A stretch of 64,000 bases of DNA from Bostrychus sinensis (taxonomy: Eukaryota > Chordata > Actinopteri > Gobiiformes > Eleotridae). The notes beneath the pieces are model-generated. The model did not search any database. It saw nothing but the letters and a program-made list of their open reading frames with translations, and was not told where the DNA came from. Every line of letters starts with the position of its first letter. The stretch's first letter is position 1. Location: positions 5,003,880 to 5,067,879 of the forward strand of contig CM036252.1 of the NCBI GenBank assembly GCA_020698575.1. The letters run 5' to 3'. Below are positions 10,135-21,716 of this stretch, one piece after another. The position numbers were made by a program, and so were the translations under genes.

Positions 10135-13100
10135 TTACATCAGGACAGAGGAGGGAGGAGGAGGAGGAGGAGGAGGAGGGAGGAGGAGGAGGAGGAGGAG
10201 AGGAGGGAGGAGAGGAGGAGAGGAGGGAGGAGGAGAGAGGAGAGGAGGGAGGAGGAGAGAGGAGAGGAGGGAGGAGGAGGAGGAGGAGGAGAGGAGGGAG
10301 GAGAGGAGGAGAGGAGGGAGGAGGAGAGAGGAGAGGAGGGAGGAGGAGGAGGAGGAGGAGGAGGGAGGAGGAGGAGGAGGAGGAGAGGAGGGAGGAGAGG
10401 AGGAGAGGAGGGAGGAGGAGAGAGGAGAGGAGGGAGGAGGAGGAGGGGGGGAGGGAGGAGGAGGAGGAGGAGGAGGAGGAGGGAGGAGGAGGGAGGAGGA
10501 GGAGAGGAGGAGAGGAGGGAGGAGAGGAGGAGGGAGGAGAGAGGGAGGAGGAGGAGGGAGGAGGAGGAGAGGAGGGAGGAGGAGGAGAGAGGAGAGGAGA
10601 GGAGGAGGAGGAGGGGGGGAGGGAGGAGGAGGAGGAGGAGGAGGAGGAGGGAGGAGGGAGGACGAGGAGAGAGGAGAGGAGGAGGAGGGAGGAGGAGGAG
10701 AGAGGAGAGGAGGAGGAGGAGGAGGAGGGAGGAGGGAGGAGGAGGGAGGAGGGAGGAGGGAGGAGGAGGAGAGAGGAGAGGAGGAGGAGGGAGGAGGAGG
10801 AGGAGGAGGAGGAGAGAGGAGAGGAGAGGGGAGAGAGGAGAGGAGAGAGGAGAGGAGGGAGGAGGAGGAGAGGAAGAGGGAGGAGAGAGGAGGAGAGGAG
10901 GGAGGAGGAGGAGGAGGAGGAGGAGAGGAGGGAGGAGAGGAGGAGAGGAGAGGAGGAGGAGGAGAGGAGGGAGGAGGAGGAGAGAGGAGAGGAGGGAGGA
11001 GGGAGGAGAGAGGAGGAGGAGGAGAGGAGGGAGGAGGAGGAGAGAGGAGGAGAAGAGGAGAGGAGAGGAGGAGGAGGACAGAGGAGGGAGGAGGAGGAGG
11101 AGGAGGAGGGAGGAGGAGGAGAGGAGGAGGAGGAGGGGAGGAGAGGAGGAGGAGGACAGAGGAGGGAGGAGGAGGAGGAGGAGGAGGAGGGAGGAGGAGG
11201 GAGGAGGAGGAGAGGAGGAGAGGAGGGAGGAGAGGAGGAGGGAGGAGAGAGGGAGGAGGAGGAGGGAGGAGGAGGAGAGGAGGGAGGAGGAGGAGAGAGG
11301 AGAGGAGAGGAGGAGGAGGAGGGGGGGAGGGAGGAGGAGGAGGAGGAGGAGGAGGAGGGAGGAGGGAGGACGAGGAGAGAGGAGAGGAGGAGGAGGGAGG
11401 AGGAGGAGAGAGGAGAGGAGGAGGAGGAGGAGGAGGGAGGAGGGAGGAGGAGGGAGGAGGGAGGAGGGAGGAGGAGGAGAGAGGAGAGGAGGAGGAGGGA
11501 GGAGGAGGAGGAGGAGGAGGAGAGAGGAGAGGAGAGGGGAGAGAGGAGAGGAGAGAGGAGAGGAGGGAGGAGGAGGAGAGGAAGAGGGAGGAGAGAGGAG
11601 GAGAGGAGGGAGGAGGAGGAGGAGGAGGAGGAGAGGAGGGAGGAGAGGAGGAGAGGAGAGGAGGAGGAGGAGAGGAGGGAGGAGGAGGAGAGAGGAGAGG
11701 AGGGAGGAGGGAGGAGAGAGGAGGAGGAGGAGAGGAGGGAGGAGGAGGAGAGAGGAGGAGAAGAGGAGAGGAGAGGAGGAGGAGGACAGAGGAGGGAGGA
11801 GGAGGAGGAGGAGGAGGGAGGAGGAGGAGAGGAGGAGGAGGAGGGGAGGAGAGGAGGAGGAGGACAGAGGAGGGAGGAGGAGGAGAGGAAAGAGGAGGAG
11901 GAGGAGGAGAGAGGAGAGGAGGGAGGAGGAGGAGAGGAGGAGAGGAGGGAGGAGGAGGGAGGAGGAGGGAGGAGGGAGGAGAGGAGGGAGGAGAGGAGGA
12001 GAGGAGGGAGGAGAGGAGGAGGAGAGGAGGAGAGGAGAGGAGGAGGAGGAGAGGAGGGAGGAGGAGAGGAGGAGAGGAGGGAGGAGGAGGAGGAGGGAGG
12101 AGGAGAGGAGGGAGGAGGAGGAGAGGAGGAGAGGAGAGAGGAGGAGGAGGAGGAGAGGAGAGAGGAGAGGAGAGGAGGAGGAGAAGGAGGAGGAGGAGGA
12201 GGGAGGAGGAGGGAGGAGAGGAGAGGAGAGAGGGAGGAGGAGGAGAGGAGGAGAGGAGAGGAGAGAGGAGGAGGGAGGAGGAGGAGGAGAAAGGAGGAGG
12301 GAGGAGGAGGAGAGGAGGAGAGGAGGGAGGAGGAGGAGGAGGAGGAGGAGAGAGGAGGAGAGGAGGAGAGGAGGGAGGAGGAGGGAGGAGGGAGGAGGAG
12401 AGGAGGGAGGAGGAGGGAGGAGAGGAGGGAGGAGGAGGGAGGAGAGGAGGGAGGAGGAGGAGAGGAGAGAGGAGAGGAGAGGAGGAGAGGAGAGGAGAGA
12501 GGAGAGGAGGAGAGGAGGAGAGGAGGAGGAGGGAGGAGAGGAGAGGAGAGAGGAGAGGAGAGGAGAGGAGGAGAGGAGGAGAGGAGGAGGAGGGAGGAGA
12601 GAGGAGGAGGAGAGGAGGGAGAAGGGAGGGGAGGAGAGGAGAGAGGAGGAGGAGAGGAGGGAGGAGGAGAGGAGGAGGGAGGAGGAGAGGAGGGAGAAGG
12701 GAGGAGAGGAGGAGAGGAGGAAGGAGGAGGAGGAGGAGGAGGAGGAGGGAGGAGAGGAGGAGGGAGGAGGGAGGAGGAGGAGGAGGAGGAGGAGGGAGGA
12801 GGAGGAGGAGGGAGGAGGAGGGAGGAGAGGAGAGAGGAGAGGAGGAGGAGGGAGGAGGAGGAGAGGGAGGAGGAGAGGAGGAGAGAGGGAGGAGGAGGAG
12901 AGGAGAGGAGGAGGGAGGTGGGAGGAGAGGACAGGAGGGAAGAGGAGAGGAGGAGAGGAGGAGGAGGGAGGAGAGGACAGGAGGGAGGAGAGAGGAGGAG
13001 GAGAGGAGGGAGGAGGAGGGAGGAGGAGAGGAGGGAGAAGGGAGGAGAGGAGAGAGGAGGAGGAGAGGAGGAGGGAGGAGAGAGGAGGAGAGGAGAAAGG

Positions 13101-13433
13101 AGAGAGTAGAGGGAGGAGAGAAGAGGGAGGAGGAGGGAGGAGAGGAGGAGGAGGAGAGGAGGAGAGGAGGAGAGGAGGAGGAGAGGAGGGAGGAGGAGGA
13201 GAGGAGAGAGGAGGAGGAGAGGAGGAGGGAGGAGAGGAGGGAGGAGGAGGAGGAGGAGAGAGGAGGAGGAGAGGAGGAGGAGGAGAGGAGGGAGGAGGAG
13301 GAGAGGAGAGAGGAGGAGGAGAGGAGGAGGGAGGAGAGGAGGGAGGAGGAGGAGGAGGAGAGGAGGGAGGAGGAGGAGGGAGGGGAAGGAAGGAAAAAGG
13401 AAGGAAAGAAGGAGGGGGGGGGGGGGGGGGGGG
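10135..13433 (+). repeat. 3.3-kb near-pure purine tract (GGA/GA-rich) ending in G20
   Basis: On the plus strand this is almost entirely A and G, built from gga, gag and ggga blocks, with only about ten pyrimidines that I could see. It ends in a run of 20 G at 13414-13433. The rare pyrimidines act as markers: the C in gacgagg occurs at 10663 and again at 11371, giving a 708-bp offset and showing that a block of roughly 700 bp is tandemly duplicated (about 10470-11170 and 11180-11880). The 1000-1150 codon frames on both strands are pure by-products of the composition. Confidence 0.97.
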
Positions 13434-13690
13434 CTTCAGTGATGGTCCAGACTCTGTCTCTGAAGCGCTGTAAGGTGAACAAACAGAGTTTATCCAGAGC
13501 CACATATTTGGAGTCTGCAGCTGTGTCTGCTCCAGAGTCCAGCTGTCACTGCTCACCTTCTCCACAGCTGGGCTCAGAGAGAACAAGAGAGCAGCAGCAG
13601 GTTTTACAAGGTTTTCAAGTATTTTGTACTAAAGTAAACATTACATTAAATACTTTGGCTCTGGCTTAGAGGTGGTTCAGTCTTGGTTCA
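13434..13690. other. Unique spacer between two arrays
   Basis: Mixed-composition sequence separating the purine tract from the next 11-bp array. The 76-codon frame at 13439-13669 has no recognisable domain. Confidence 0.4.
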
Positions 13691-13714
13691 GACTGTGTTT
13701 AGAGAATAAATCCA

Positions 13715-16700
13715 TCTTGTTTAGACCTGGTTTAGACCTGGTTCAGTCCTGGTTTAGACCTGGTTCAGTCCTGGTTTAGACCTGGTTTAGTCCTGGTTTA
13801 GACCTGGTTCAGTCCTTGTTTAGACCTGGTTTAGACCTGGTTTAGTCCTGGTTTAGACCTGGTTTAGACCTGGTTCAGTCCTTGTTTAGACCTGGTTTAG
13901 ACCTGGTTTAGACCTGGTTTAGACCTGGTTCAGTCCTTGTTTAGACCTGGTTTAGACCTGGTTTAGTCCTGGTTTAGACCTGGTTCAGTCCTTGTTTAGA
14001 CCTGGTTTAGACCTGGTTTAGACCTGGTTTAGACCTGGTTCAGTCCTTGTTTAGACCTGGTTTAGACCTGGTTTAGACCTGGTTTAGACCTGGTTCAGTC
14101 CTTGTTTAGACCTGGTTTAGACCTGGTTTAGACCTGGTTTAGACCTGGTTCAGTCCTTGTTTAGACCTGGTTTAGACCTGGTTTAGACCTGGTTTAGACC
14201 TGGTTCAGTCCTGGTTTAGACCTGGTTTAGACCTGGTTTAGACCTGGTTTAGACCTGGTTCAGTCCTTGTTTAGACCTGGTTTAGACCTGGTTTAGACCT
14301 GGTTTAGACCTGGTTCAGTCCTGGTTTAGACCTGGTTTAGACCTGGTTTAGACCTGGTTCAGTCCTTGTTTAGACCTGGTTTAGACCTGGTTTAGACCTG
14401 GTTCAGTCCTTGTTTAGACCTGGTTTAGACCTGGTTTAGACCTGGTTCAGTCCTTGTTTAGACCTGGTTTAGACCTGGTTTAGACCTGGTTCAGTCCTTG
14501 TTTAGACCTGGTTTAGACCTGGTTTAGACCTGGTTCAGTCCTTGTTTAGACCTGGTTTAGACCTGGTTTAGACCTGGTTTAGACCTGGTTCAGTCCTGGT
14601 TTAGACCTGGTTTAGTCCTGGTTTAGACCTGGTTCAGTCCTTGTTTAGACCTGGTTTAGACCTGGTTTAGTCCTGGTTTAGACCTGGTTTAGACCTGGTT
14701 CAGTCCTTGTTTAGACCTGGTTTAGACCTGGTTTAGACCTGGTTTAGACCTGGTTCAGTCCTTGTTTAGACCTGGTTTAGACCTGGTTTAGTCCTGGTTT
14801 AGACCTGGTTCAGTCCTTGTTTAGACCTGGTTTAGACCTGGTTTAGACCTGGTTTAGACCTGGTTCAGTCCTTGTTTAGACCTGGTTTAGACCTGGTTTA
14901 GACCTGGTTTAGACCTGGTTCAGTCCTTGTTTAGACCTGGTTTAGACCTGGTTTAGACCTGGTTTAGACCTGGTTCAGTCCTTGTTTAGACCTGGTTTAG
15001 ACCTGGTTTAGACCTAGTTTAGACCTGGTTCAGTCCTGGTTTAGACCTGGTTTAGACCTGGTTTAGACCTGGTTTAGACCTGGTTCAGTCCTTGTTTAGA
15101 CCTGGTTTAGACCTGGTTTAGACCTGGTTTAGACCTGGTTCAGTCCTGGTTTAGACCTGGTTTAGACCTGGTTTAGACCTGGTTCAGTCCTTGTTTAGAC
15201 CTGGTTTAGACCTGGTTTAGACCTGGTTCAGTCCTTGTTTAGACCTGGTTTAGACCTGGTTTAGACCTGGTTCAGTCCTTGTTTAGACCTGGTTTAGACC
15301 TGGTTTAGACCTGGTTCAGTCCTTGTTTAGACCTGGTTTAGACCTGGTTTAGACCTGGTTCAGTCCTTGTTTAGACCTGGTTTAGACCTGGTTTAGACCT
15401 GGTTTAGACCTGGTTTAGTCCTGGTTTAGACCTGGTTTAGACCTGGTTCAGTCCTTGTTTAGACCTGGTTTAGACCTGGTTTAGACCTGGTTTAGACCTG
15501 GTTCAGTCCTGGTTTAGACCTGGTTTAGACCTGGTTTAGACCTGGTTCAGTCCTTGTTTAGACCTGGTTTAGACCTGGTTTAGACCTGGTTCAGTCCTTG
15601 TTTAGACCTGGGTTAGACCTGGTTTAGACCTGGTTTAGTCCTGGTTTAGACCTGGTTTAGACCTGGTTTAGACCTGGTTTAGACCTGGTTCAGTCCTTGT
15701 TTAGACCTGGTTTAGACCTGGTTTAGACCTGGTTTAGTCCTGGTTTAGACCTGGTTTAGACCTGGTTCAGTCCTTGTTTAGACCTGGTTTAGACCTGGTT
15801 TAGACCTGGTTTAGACCTGGTTTAGTCCTGGTTTAGACCTGGTTTAGACCTGGTTCAGTCCTTGTTTAGACCTGGTTTAGACCTGGTTTAGACCTGGTTT
15901 AGACCTGGTTTAGACCTGGTTCAGTCCTTGTTTAGACCTGGTTTAGACCTGGTTTAGACCTGGTTTAGACCTGGTTTAGTCCTGGTTTAGACCTGGTTTA
16001 GACCTGGTTCAGTCCTTGTTTAGACCTGGTTTAGACCTGGTTTAGACCTGGTTTAGACCTGGTTTAGACCTGGTTTAGTCCTGGTTTAGACCTGGTTTAG
16101 ACCTGGTTCAGTCCTTGTTTAGACCTGGTTTAGACCTGGTTTAGACCTGGTTTAGACCTGGTTCAGTCCTGGTTTAGACCTGGTTTAGACCTGGTTTAGA
16201 CCTGGTTCAGTCCTTGTTTAGACCTGGTTTAGACCTGGTTTAGACCTGGTTCAGTCCTTGTTTAGACCTGGGTTAGACCTGGTTTAGACCTGGTTTAGTC
16301 CTGGTTTAGACCTGGTTTAGACCTGGTTTAGACCTGGTTTAGACCTGGTTCAGTCCTTGTTTAGACCTGGTTTAGACCTGGTTTAGACCTGGTTTAGTCC
16401 TGGTTTAGACCTGGTTTAGACCTGGTTCAGTCCTTGTTTAGACCTGGTTTAGACCTGGTTTAGACCTGGTTTAGACCTGGTTTAGTCCTGGTTTAGACCT
16501 GGTTTAGACCTGGTTCAGTCCTTGTTTAGACCTGGTTTAGACCTGGTTTAGACCTGGTTTAGACCTGGTTTAGACCTGGTTCAGTCCTTGTTTAGACCTG
16601 GTTTAGACCTGGTTTAGACCTGGTTTAGACCTGGTTTAGTCCTGGTTTAGACCTGGTTTAGACCTGGTTCAGTCCTTGTTTAGACCTGGTTTAGACCTGG

Positions 16701-16750
16701 TTTAGACCTGGTTTAGACCTGGTTTAGACCTGGTTCAGTCCTTGTTTAGA
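13715..16750 (+). repeat. 11-bp minisatellite with higher-order 44/55-bp units
   Basis: About 3 kb of tandem 11-mers. Most units are ggtttagacct, with every fourth or fifth replaced by ggttcagtcct or tgtttagacct, giving a higher-order period of 44-55 bp. A rare ctgggttagacc variant occurs at 15608 and at 16268, exactly 660 bp (60 units) apart, which marks a tandem block duplication. No flanking blocks of the parent element are evident immediately beside it. Confidence 0.93.
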
Positions 16751-16892
16751 AAGTAGAAGAGCAACATGAACATCCAGAACAAATACGTTTGTGTGCTGGA
16801 ACCAAAAACCATGAGTAAAATTCAAGATTAGGCTTAATTTGTTGTGCAGATCTTAGTTTTGAATTTTTACTCAGTTATTTAGACTTAGTTTA

Positions 16893-17609
16893 CCATATTT
16901 TCTGGACTATAAGTCGCACTTTTTTCCATCGTCTGGCTCGGGTGTGACGTATACTCAGGTGTGACTTATATATTAAAATATTTCAGGTGTTGGTAGAGGG
17001 CGCTCTAGGCTTGTGCACCAGCATCTGCTGCACCTGTACCACTGACAATTTAAAATGTAAACATTACCACTAACAACTTAGGCTATAAAGACAACTGAGA
17101 AAGAGCGGAATAATTGGAAATGGAACTGATGCTGAGTCTGACGACAGCCACGCAGAGGAGGAAGCGGCGCTTCGTCTGCCTCCGGAGTTGGCGGAGTTGT
17201 TCAGAAGCGACACCGAGGATGAAGAATTTAAAGGATTTAGCGATTAGGAGTGAGATGGTGAGTTTGGTGAACTTGTTATATTATGTTCTTTATGCTATAG
17301 TTATGTGAATAACTGTTAATATATTACGTTAACATACGAGACACCTATTCAGTTCGTTGTTTATGCTTCATGTAGCTGAATAACCATCAATGTGTTACGT
17401 TAGCATAGCGCACACCTATTCAGCTGTTGTTCTCTATTCTATTATTACTATAACTTGCCTTTCAACATGAAATGTCTGTTCTTGGTGTTGGATTTTGTAA
17501 AATAAATTTCCCCCAAAAAATGCAACTTATATGCGTTTTTTTCTTCTTCATTATGCATTTTTTGGCGAGTGCAACTACTCCAGAGTGACATATAGTCTGG
17601 AAAATACGG
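16893..17609 (+). mobile_element. Pogo-type deletion derivative, copy 1
   Basis: The left end is CCATATTTTCTGGAC and the right end is CTGGAAAATACGG. They form imperfect inverted repeats flanked by TA (16891-16892, 17610-17611), as in Tc1/mariner/pogo elements. It is near-identical along its length to 51133-51851. Internally it keeps only the 3' end of a transposase reading frame (about 17092-17247). At about 717 bp it cannot be autonomous. Confidence 0.85.
17092..17247 (+). pseudogene. Pogo-like transposase acidic C-terminus (fragment)
   Basis: Read in the frame that stops at 17245-17247, the sequence encodes an acidic stretch (AESDDSHAEEEA), then LPPELAELF, then RSDTEDEEFKGFSD and stop. This matches the tail of the longer fragment at 42936-43400 (LAQLFFSDTEDEDFDGF). 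The alternative frame opening at ATG 17114 is out of register with this tail and is not the real product. The catalytic core is missing. Confidence 0.7.
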
Positions 17610-17611
17610 TA

Positions 17612-18366
17612 GATCAGCAGAGGTGAGCGTCTGACAAAGCCGAGGACAGAGAAATGAGGGGCGGAGCCAGGTGTGTGCTTCAGAACAGAGAACTTTGTTG
17701 GTGCAGGTTAAAGGCCAACAGCTTGTGCTTGGTTACACAGTATTTACACAACAACTGTACAATATCCAACAGCTCACAGATACATTCATGTTTCAGTAAA
17801 AGGCTGCTCTTCTCCTCCACAAAAACAGCTTTGGGACAGAAGACAGAGAGGAAAACAACAAGGACAGAAACGTGCCCTGGTGGACGCTCGTGGAACTGCG
17901 GCTGAAATGTGTATAATGTAATAACAGAAGGTTTAAAGGGGAACTCGGCAGCTTTTTCCCTTAATGAAACAGTGTCAGAGTGAGACTAAAGGGTCAATAA
18001 AGCAGAAATGTAAAAATAACGTAAATATATGAAAGACCAAAGCGGGATAGTTTGTTTTTTTTTTACTTTTTTTGCAAGCAGCAACTGAGAAAACAAGCTA
18101 ACGGCTGTTTCCGGTTTTCGTTTCGTGAACCTTAACATTGAACTTATTATTAACATCACATTAAACTCGTGTTAATATAGCGAGTTGTTAAATCAAGTAT
18201 CATGGAGCTGAAAATGTATCGCATGACAAAAAGCAGTGTACTGTTTGTCGTAGCATTAGCCTTAGCTTTAGCTTTAGCTTTAGCTTCACACCGCCACGCA
18301 TCAGGGTTTATGTTCGTCTTTTTATTAAATATTGGCATTGAAGCCACTTTAGATACAATTTTGATT
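17612..18366. other. Non-coding interval
   Basis: No gene recognised. There is a short tandem run of an agctttagctttagc type at about 18254-18285; otherwise unique AT-rich sequence. Confidence 0.4.
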
Positions 18367-18374
18367 CCATATAT

Positions 18375-18805
18375 CAGTGGTTCCCAAAGTGGGGTCCGGG
18401 GCCCCCTGGGGGTCCACGAAGGCACTACAGGGGGGCCCCCAGAGGCTGTCTATATTTCTATTTCAATTTGAATTTATTATTATTTTTTATTATTATTTCA
18501 GACACATGGTTTTGGTTCATAAAAACAAACAAAACTATAAAAAGTCAATGAAAATATGAAGTACCTAAAACATTAAGTACATAAAAAACATTTAAATTAA
18601 TTACAGTTGTTTACTTGTTTTAAAATATTACTTTAAAACAACTTTTAGTCTATAATCACTGTTTTTGTAATGTTTTTTATAAAAAAAAACATGGAGAAAA
18701 ACATGGCAGAGTCTTTTGAACAGAGCGAAGTTTTATCACTGGGGGTCCGCGAGGGATTTTCGGAAATTTAAGGGGCCACAACAGTCTTGACTTTGGGAAT
18801 GGCTG
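18375..18805. mobile_element. hAT-type MITE with 8-bp target duplication
   Basis: A 431-bp element starting CAGTGGTTCCCAAAGT and ending ACTTTGGGAATGGCTG. The imperfect inverted ends are of the CAGTGGTTC class used by hAT/Charlie elements. The 8-bp sequence ccatatat is found directly on both sides (18367-18374 and 18806-18813), the hAT hallmark. There is no transposase inside. A larger relative lies at 57200-58780. Confidence 0.9.
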
Positions 18806-18821
18806 CCATATATTAAGTATT

Positions 18822-20764
18822 TAAGGCCAGATTTACTAAGTGCTAAATTGCGAGTGCTGCTTAAAAAATACCGTCTGCTATTTGTGGCCATGTTTTGTGT
18901 GATATACAAAGAGAAACTGCGCAAGTAATTGCCGCTGCAGATCTGATGGGTAAATGAGAAATTTGCATGAGCGTAGCTGCACTGACAGCAAGAGCAACGC
19001 TGCTCTGCTCCAGCTGCATCTTTCCCCAGAGCACTGCACAAAAGTCAATCTGTGCCTTAGGACTGACTGCAGCAGACTCATTATGTTCACTGTCTTTGAC
19101 GAATAACACAGGTCTACAGCAAAATGCTTCTGGAACAAAAGTAGTGACATTTTTCTTGGATTAGGTCACTAATAAAGAAAAAGTAAGTGAGAAGTGCAGA
19201 TTGCTTTAGTTTCCAAAAAACAGTATTGGGTCAAAATAGGAAATTTATGCAAAATAAGACAAAAACGGTGTTTATCAGAAGGTACAGTGTCTACAAACAA
19301 CCAGTTCTATCTGAAAGCTGCACATTCAATACATTCATTTTAATATGGATAGAGTTTTGACATAAAATGTTTTGTTTTTATTTGCAGAAATCTTTCTCTT
19401 GGAAGTGGACAAAATGCATGCATGTAGAGAAATTAAATATTTTCAAAATATAAATATTATTTTTAAGCAAAATGCCTAAATCTATTGTATAAACAGATGT
19501 GATTTTGATGTGAAACAATATCATTAAATATCTTAAATACATAGCTAACAGCACAGTTATCATTGATTTTCAGTTCATCTTATGAGATTTAAATGAGATT
19601 TAGCCACTTTTATCTCAGAAGCAGATTGAGTCCAGTGTAATCATCTCATTTCTTCTGTTAACTTTGCGTAGTCCATCCTTGTTAAATGTCTCATGTGATT
19701 CTGGCGCTGACCAGAGTTGTGTGACTGATTTCTCCTCTGTGTGAGACGGTGGAGAGAGAGGAAAGTCCTGTTCTCTGTCAGAGCCAGTAACCTTCAAACA
19801 ATTACACAAACTGTATCAGTAGCCTCTGCGCAGTGCGGATGGTGATCAAAAAAATATTTTCGATGCCACAACAGAAGTCAATCAAGCAGCGCGGCGAGCA
19901 TCGGGAGGCAACGGGATAAACACAGTGGGCTTTACACAGCGTTTAAAGACTGCTCACCGTAAGGATTTAAAAGGACGTGGGACAGACTGAAAGTCCAGAG
20001 ACAGGAGCTGAAAAAGGCTGAAGTTCAGGGAAATACGAGCGAGAATCAAGGAAAAAGTGTTGCAGGTAAAGTCTGTCTCTTTGTTTCCTCCGCGTAAAGT
20101 ATTATAACGTATTGTCAACGGCCCACTGTGACTAAAAGCTGCACTCTTTTCACCCAGATTTAGCTCGCGATAAATCAAATAACGACCGCAAAGTGATTTC
20201 ATTTGCATTTTCCACGACTTGAATTTTGCGCGTTCTGTCAAGAAAGCCTTGTTTTACAGATTCTGTCACAGGAAGAGGGGGAACAAGGGGAAAAATGACT
20301 CAAATTGCAGAACTGCGAAAATGAAAACTTTAATAAAAAGGAAGCATTAAAAAAAAATCCAAAGACAAAAACAGAGGAATGAGAAAAAGCAAAAATCCAA
20401 AACTAAAAAAGGCACAGCAGATGAAAAATATAAACTCACATAAACTCAGGTGAAACACTTTAGGGCGGGGCACACAAGAACAGGACGCAGGAAGTAAAAC
20501 AGAAAAGCACAAGAACAGACTAAGACTACAAAATAAACCAAAGGGAACAAGACAGGGACGCATGACAAGGAATAACTAGACTACAAAATAAAACACAGAG
20601 GAAATAAAACTCACAGAACAGGACAGAGACATGGATCCTGACAGATTCACTGAGTCACAGGAGCAAAATCTGCGCTGCAAATGAAACTGCACCAGGGTTT
20701 GCTCCACTTTTAGCGCGTCTTATTTATTTAGCGTGCGCGCAAACCTTTGATAAATCTGGCCCTA
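18822..20764. mobile_element. Putative TIR element (GGCCAGATTTA ends) with a nested insert
   Basis: The left end AAGGCCAGATTTACTAAG is mirrored by the right end GATAAATCTGGCCCT. The body shows no convincing transposase; the small minus-strand frames at 18736-19150, 19615-19809 and 19954-20241 are unassigned. A further insert seems to lie at about 20259-20640, bounded by ctgtcacagg and tcctgacag. I could not settle a target duplication, so the boundaries are approximate. Confidence 0.5.
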
Positions 20765-21045
20765 AGTAATTTAAAACGCAGCTATGCTTTTAGCATGCAG
20801 GAATATTCCAGCCACTGCTGCACTTCTGGTTAGCGCATGCACAAAACAAATCTTGTTTCCAGATACAAATCCCATAGTGACACCATAGTGCTCTACTCCC
20901 AAATGTAGGGGGCGCTCCAGAGAGAAACATGAGACCAAAACTGAGAAGAAGCAAGCAGTGTTGCGTAATTCTTCTTTAAAAAGATCCCATATTGTGGTTT
21001 TCTTGGTCTTTCTGAAACAGTGTGTGACTCCTTTGCATTCGTATC
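20765..21045. other. Non-coding spacer
   Basis: No feature recognised between two transposon-like elements. Confidence 0.4.
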
Positions 21046-21716
21046 AGAGCCTGGCCGATATGGATTTTTTTTGAGGCCGATGCCGATAGCGATATAAGGT
21101 AACAAAAATAGACAGATATCCGATACGTCGGCTGATACAGTTATACATTAGGAAAAAGTATTTTAAAGCATTTTTCTTTCTGCTCTTGTTTACATGAATA
21201 TGGCGTGTACAGCCCAGGACACTTTATTAGACTAAACTTATTTTTAAACATCTTTTTTGTTCTGTAGGCTGCAGTGGGCATTGATGTGGGGAGTATTATA
21301 TTATTATATTTATTTATTTTATTTAGCTTTAACTAAATTTGTTTAACTTAAATTTAATTTAAACTTGCAGGTAGAGCATGAGGAGAACTACAAAATGCAT
21401 TTTGAATTTTTGTTCTATGAGGTTTTATGGCAGAGAAATGAGCAAAATATTTTCATTGCCTTTTTGAGCTTTTCAGGCCATGAGAAGGCGATTTGGGGCT
21501 GTTTCCTATGAACTGCAGAGTAAGAGCCAAACTGTTTGGAAACACCAGCGCCCTCTGTTGGACAAATAGCAGAAGGCTATCATTTGCAAGTAAACAGGTC
21601 TTATTCCAGCACTCAATAAAAATAGTACTCGACTAGAATTTGACCGATACCCCATAATTTTCTAATGGGCTATATCGGCCGATATTATCGGACAGCCGAC
21701 ATATCGGTCAGGCTCT
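21046..21716. mobile_element. TIR MITE rich in CCGATA/TATCGG motifs
   Basis: The left end AGAGCCTGGCCGATATG and right end CGACATATCGGTCAGGCTCT are inverted repeats. Subterminal regions on both sides are dense in cgata/tatcgg words (ccgatagcgatata, atcggccgatattatcgg). It is non-coding. The terminal sequence type is common in fish genomes, but I do not assign a superfamily because no target duplication is clear. Confidence 0.6.

Noticed and set aside
10092..13586. Frames of 1005-1148 codons (poly-Glu/Arg/Gly on plus, poly-Pro/Ser/Leu on minus)
   Set aside because: They exist only because the purine tract lacks stop codons. Composition follows the repeat in every frame and there are no unique coding segments.
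13715..16750. Interstitial telomere (TTAGGG) repeat
   Set aside because: The 11-bp unit contains TTTAG but no TTAGGG hexamer period.
17114..17308. 64-66 codon frames starting MEMELMLSL, here and at 51347
   Set aside because: They are out of register with the conserved transposase tail, which is read in a different frame ending at 17247 and 51480.
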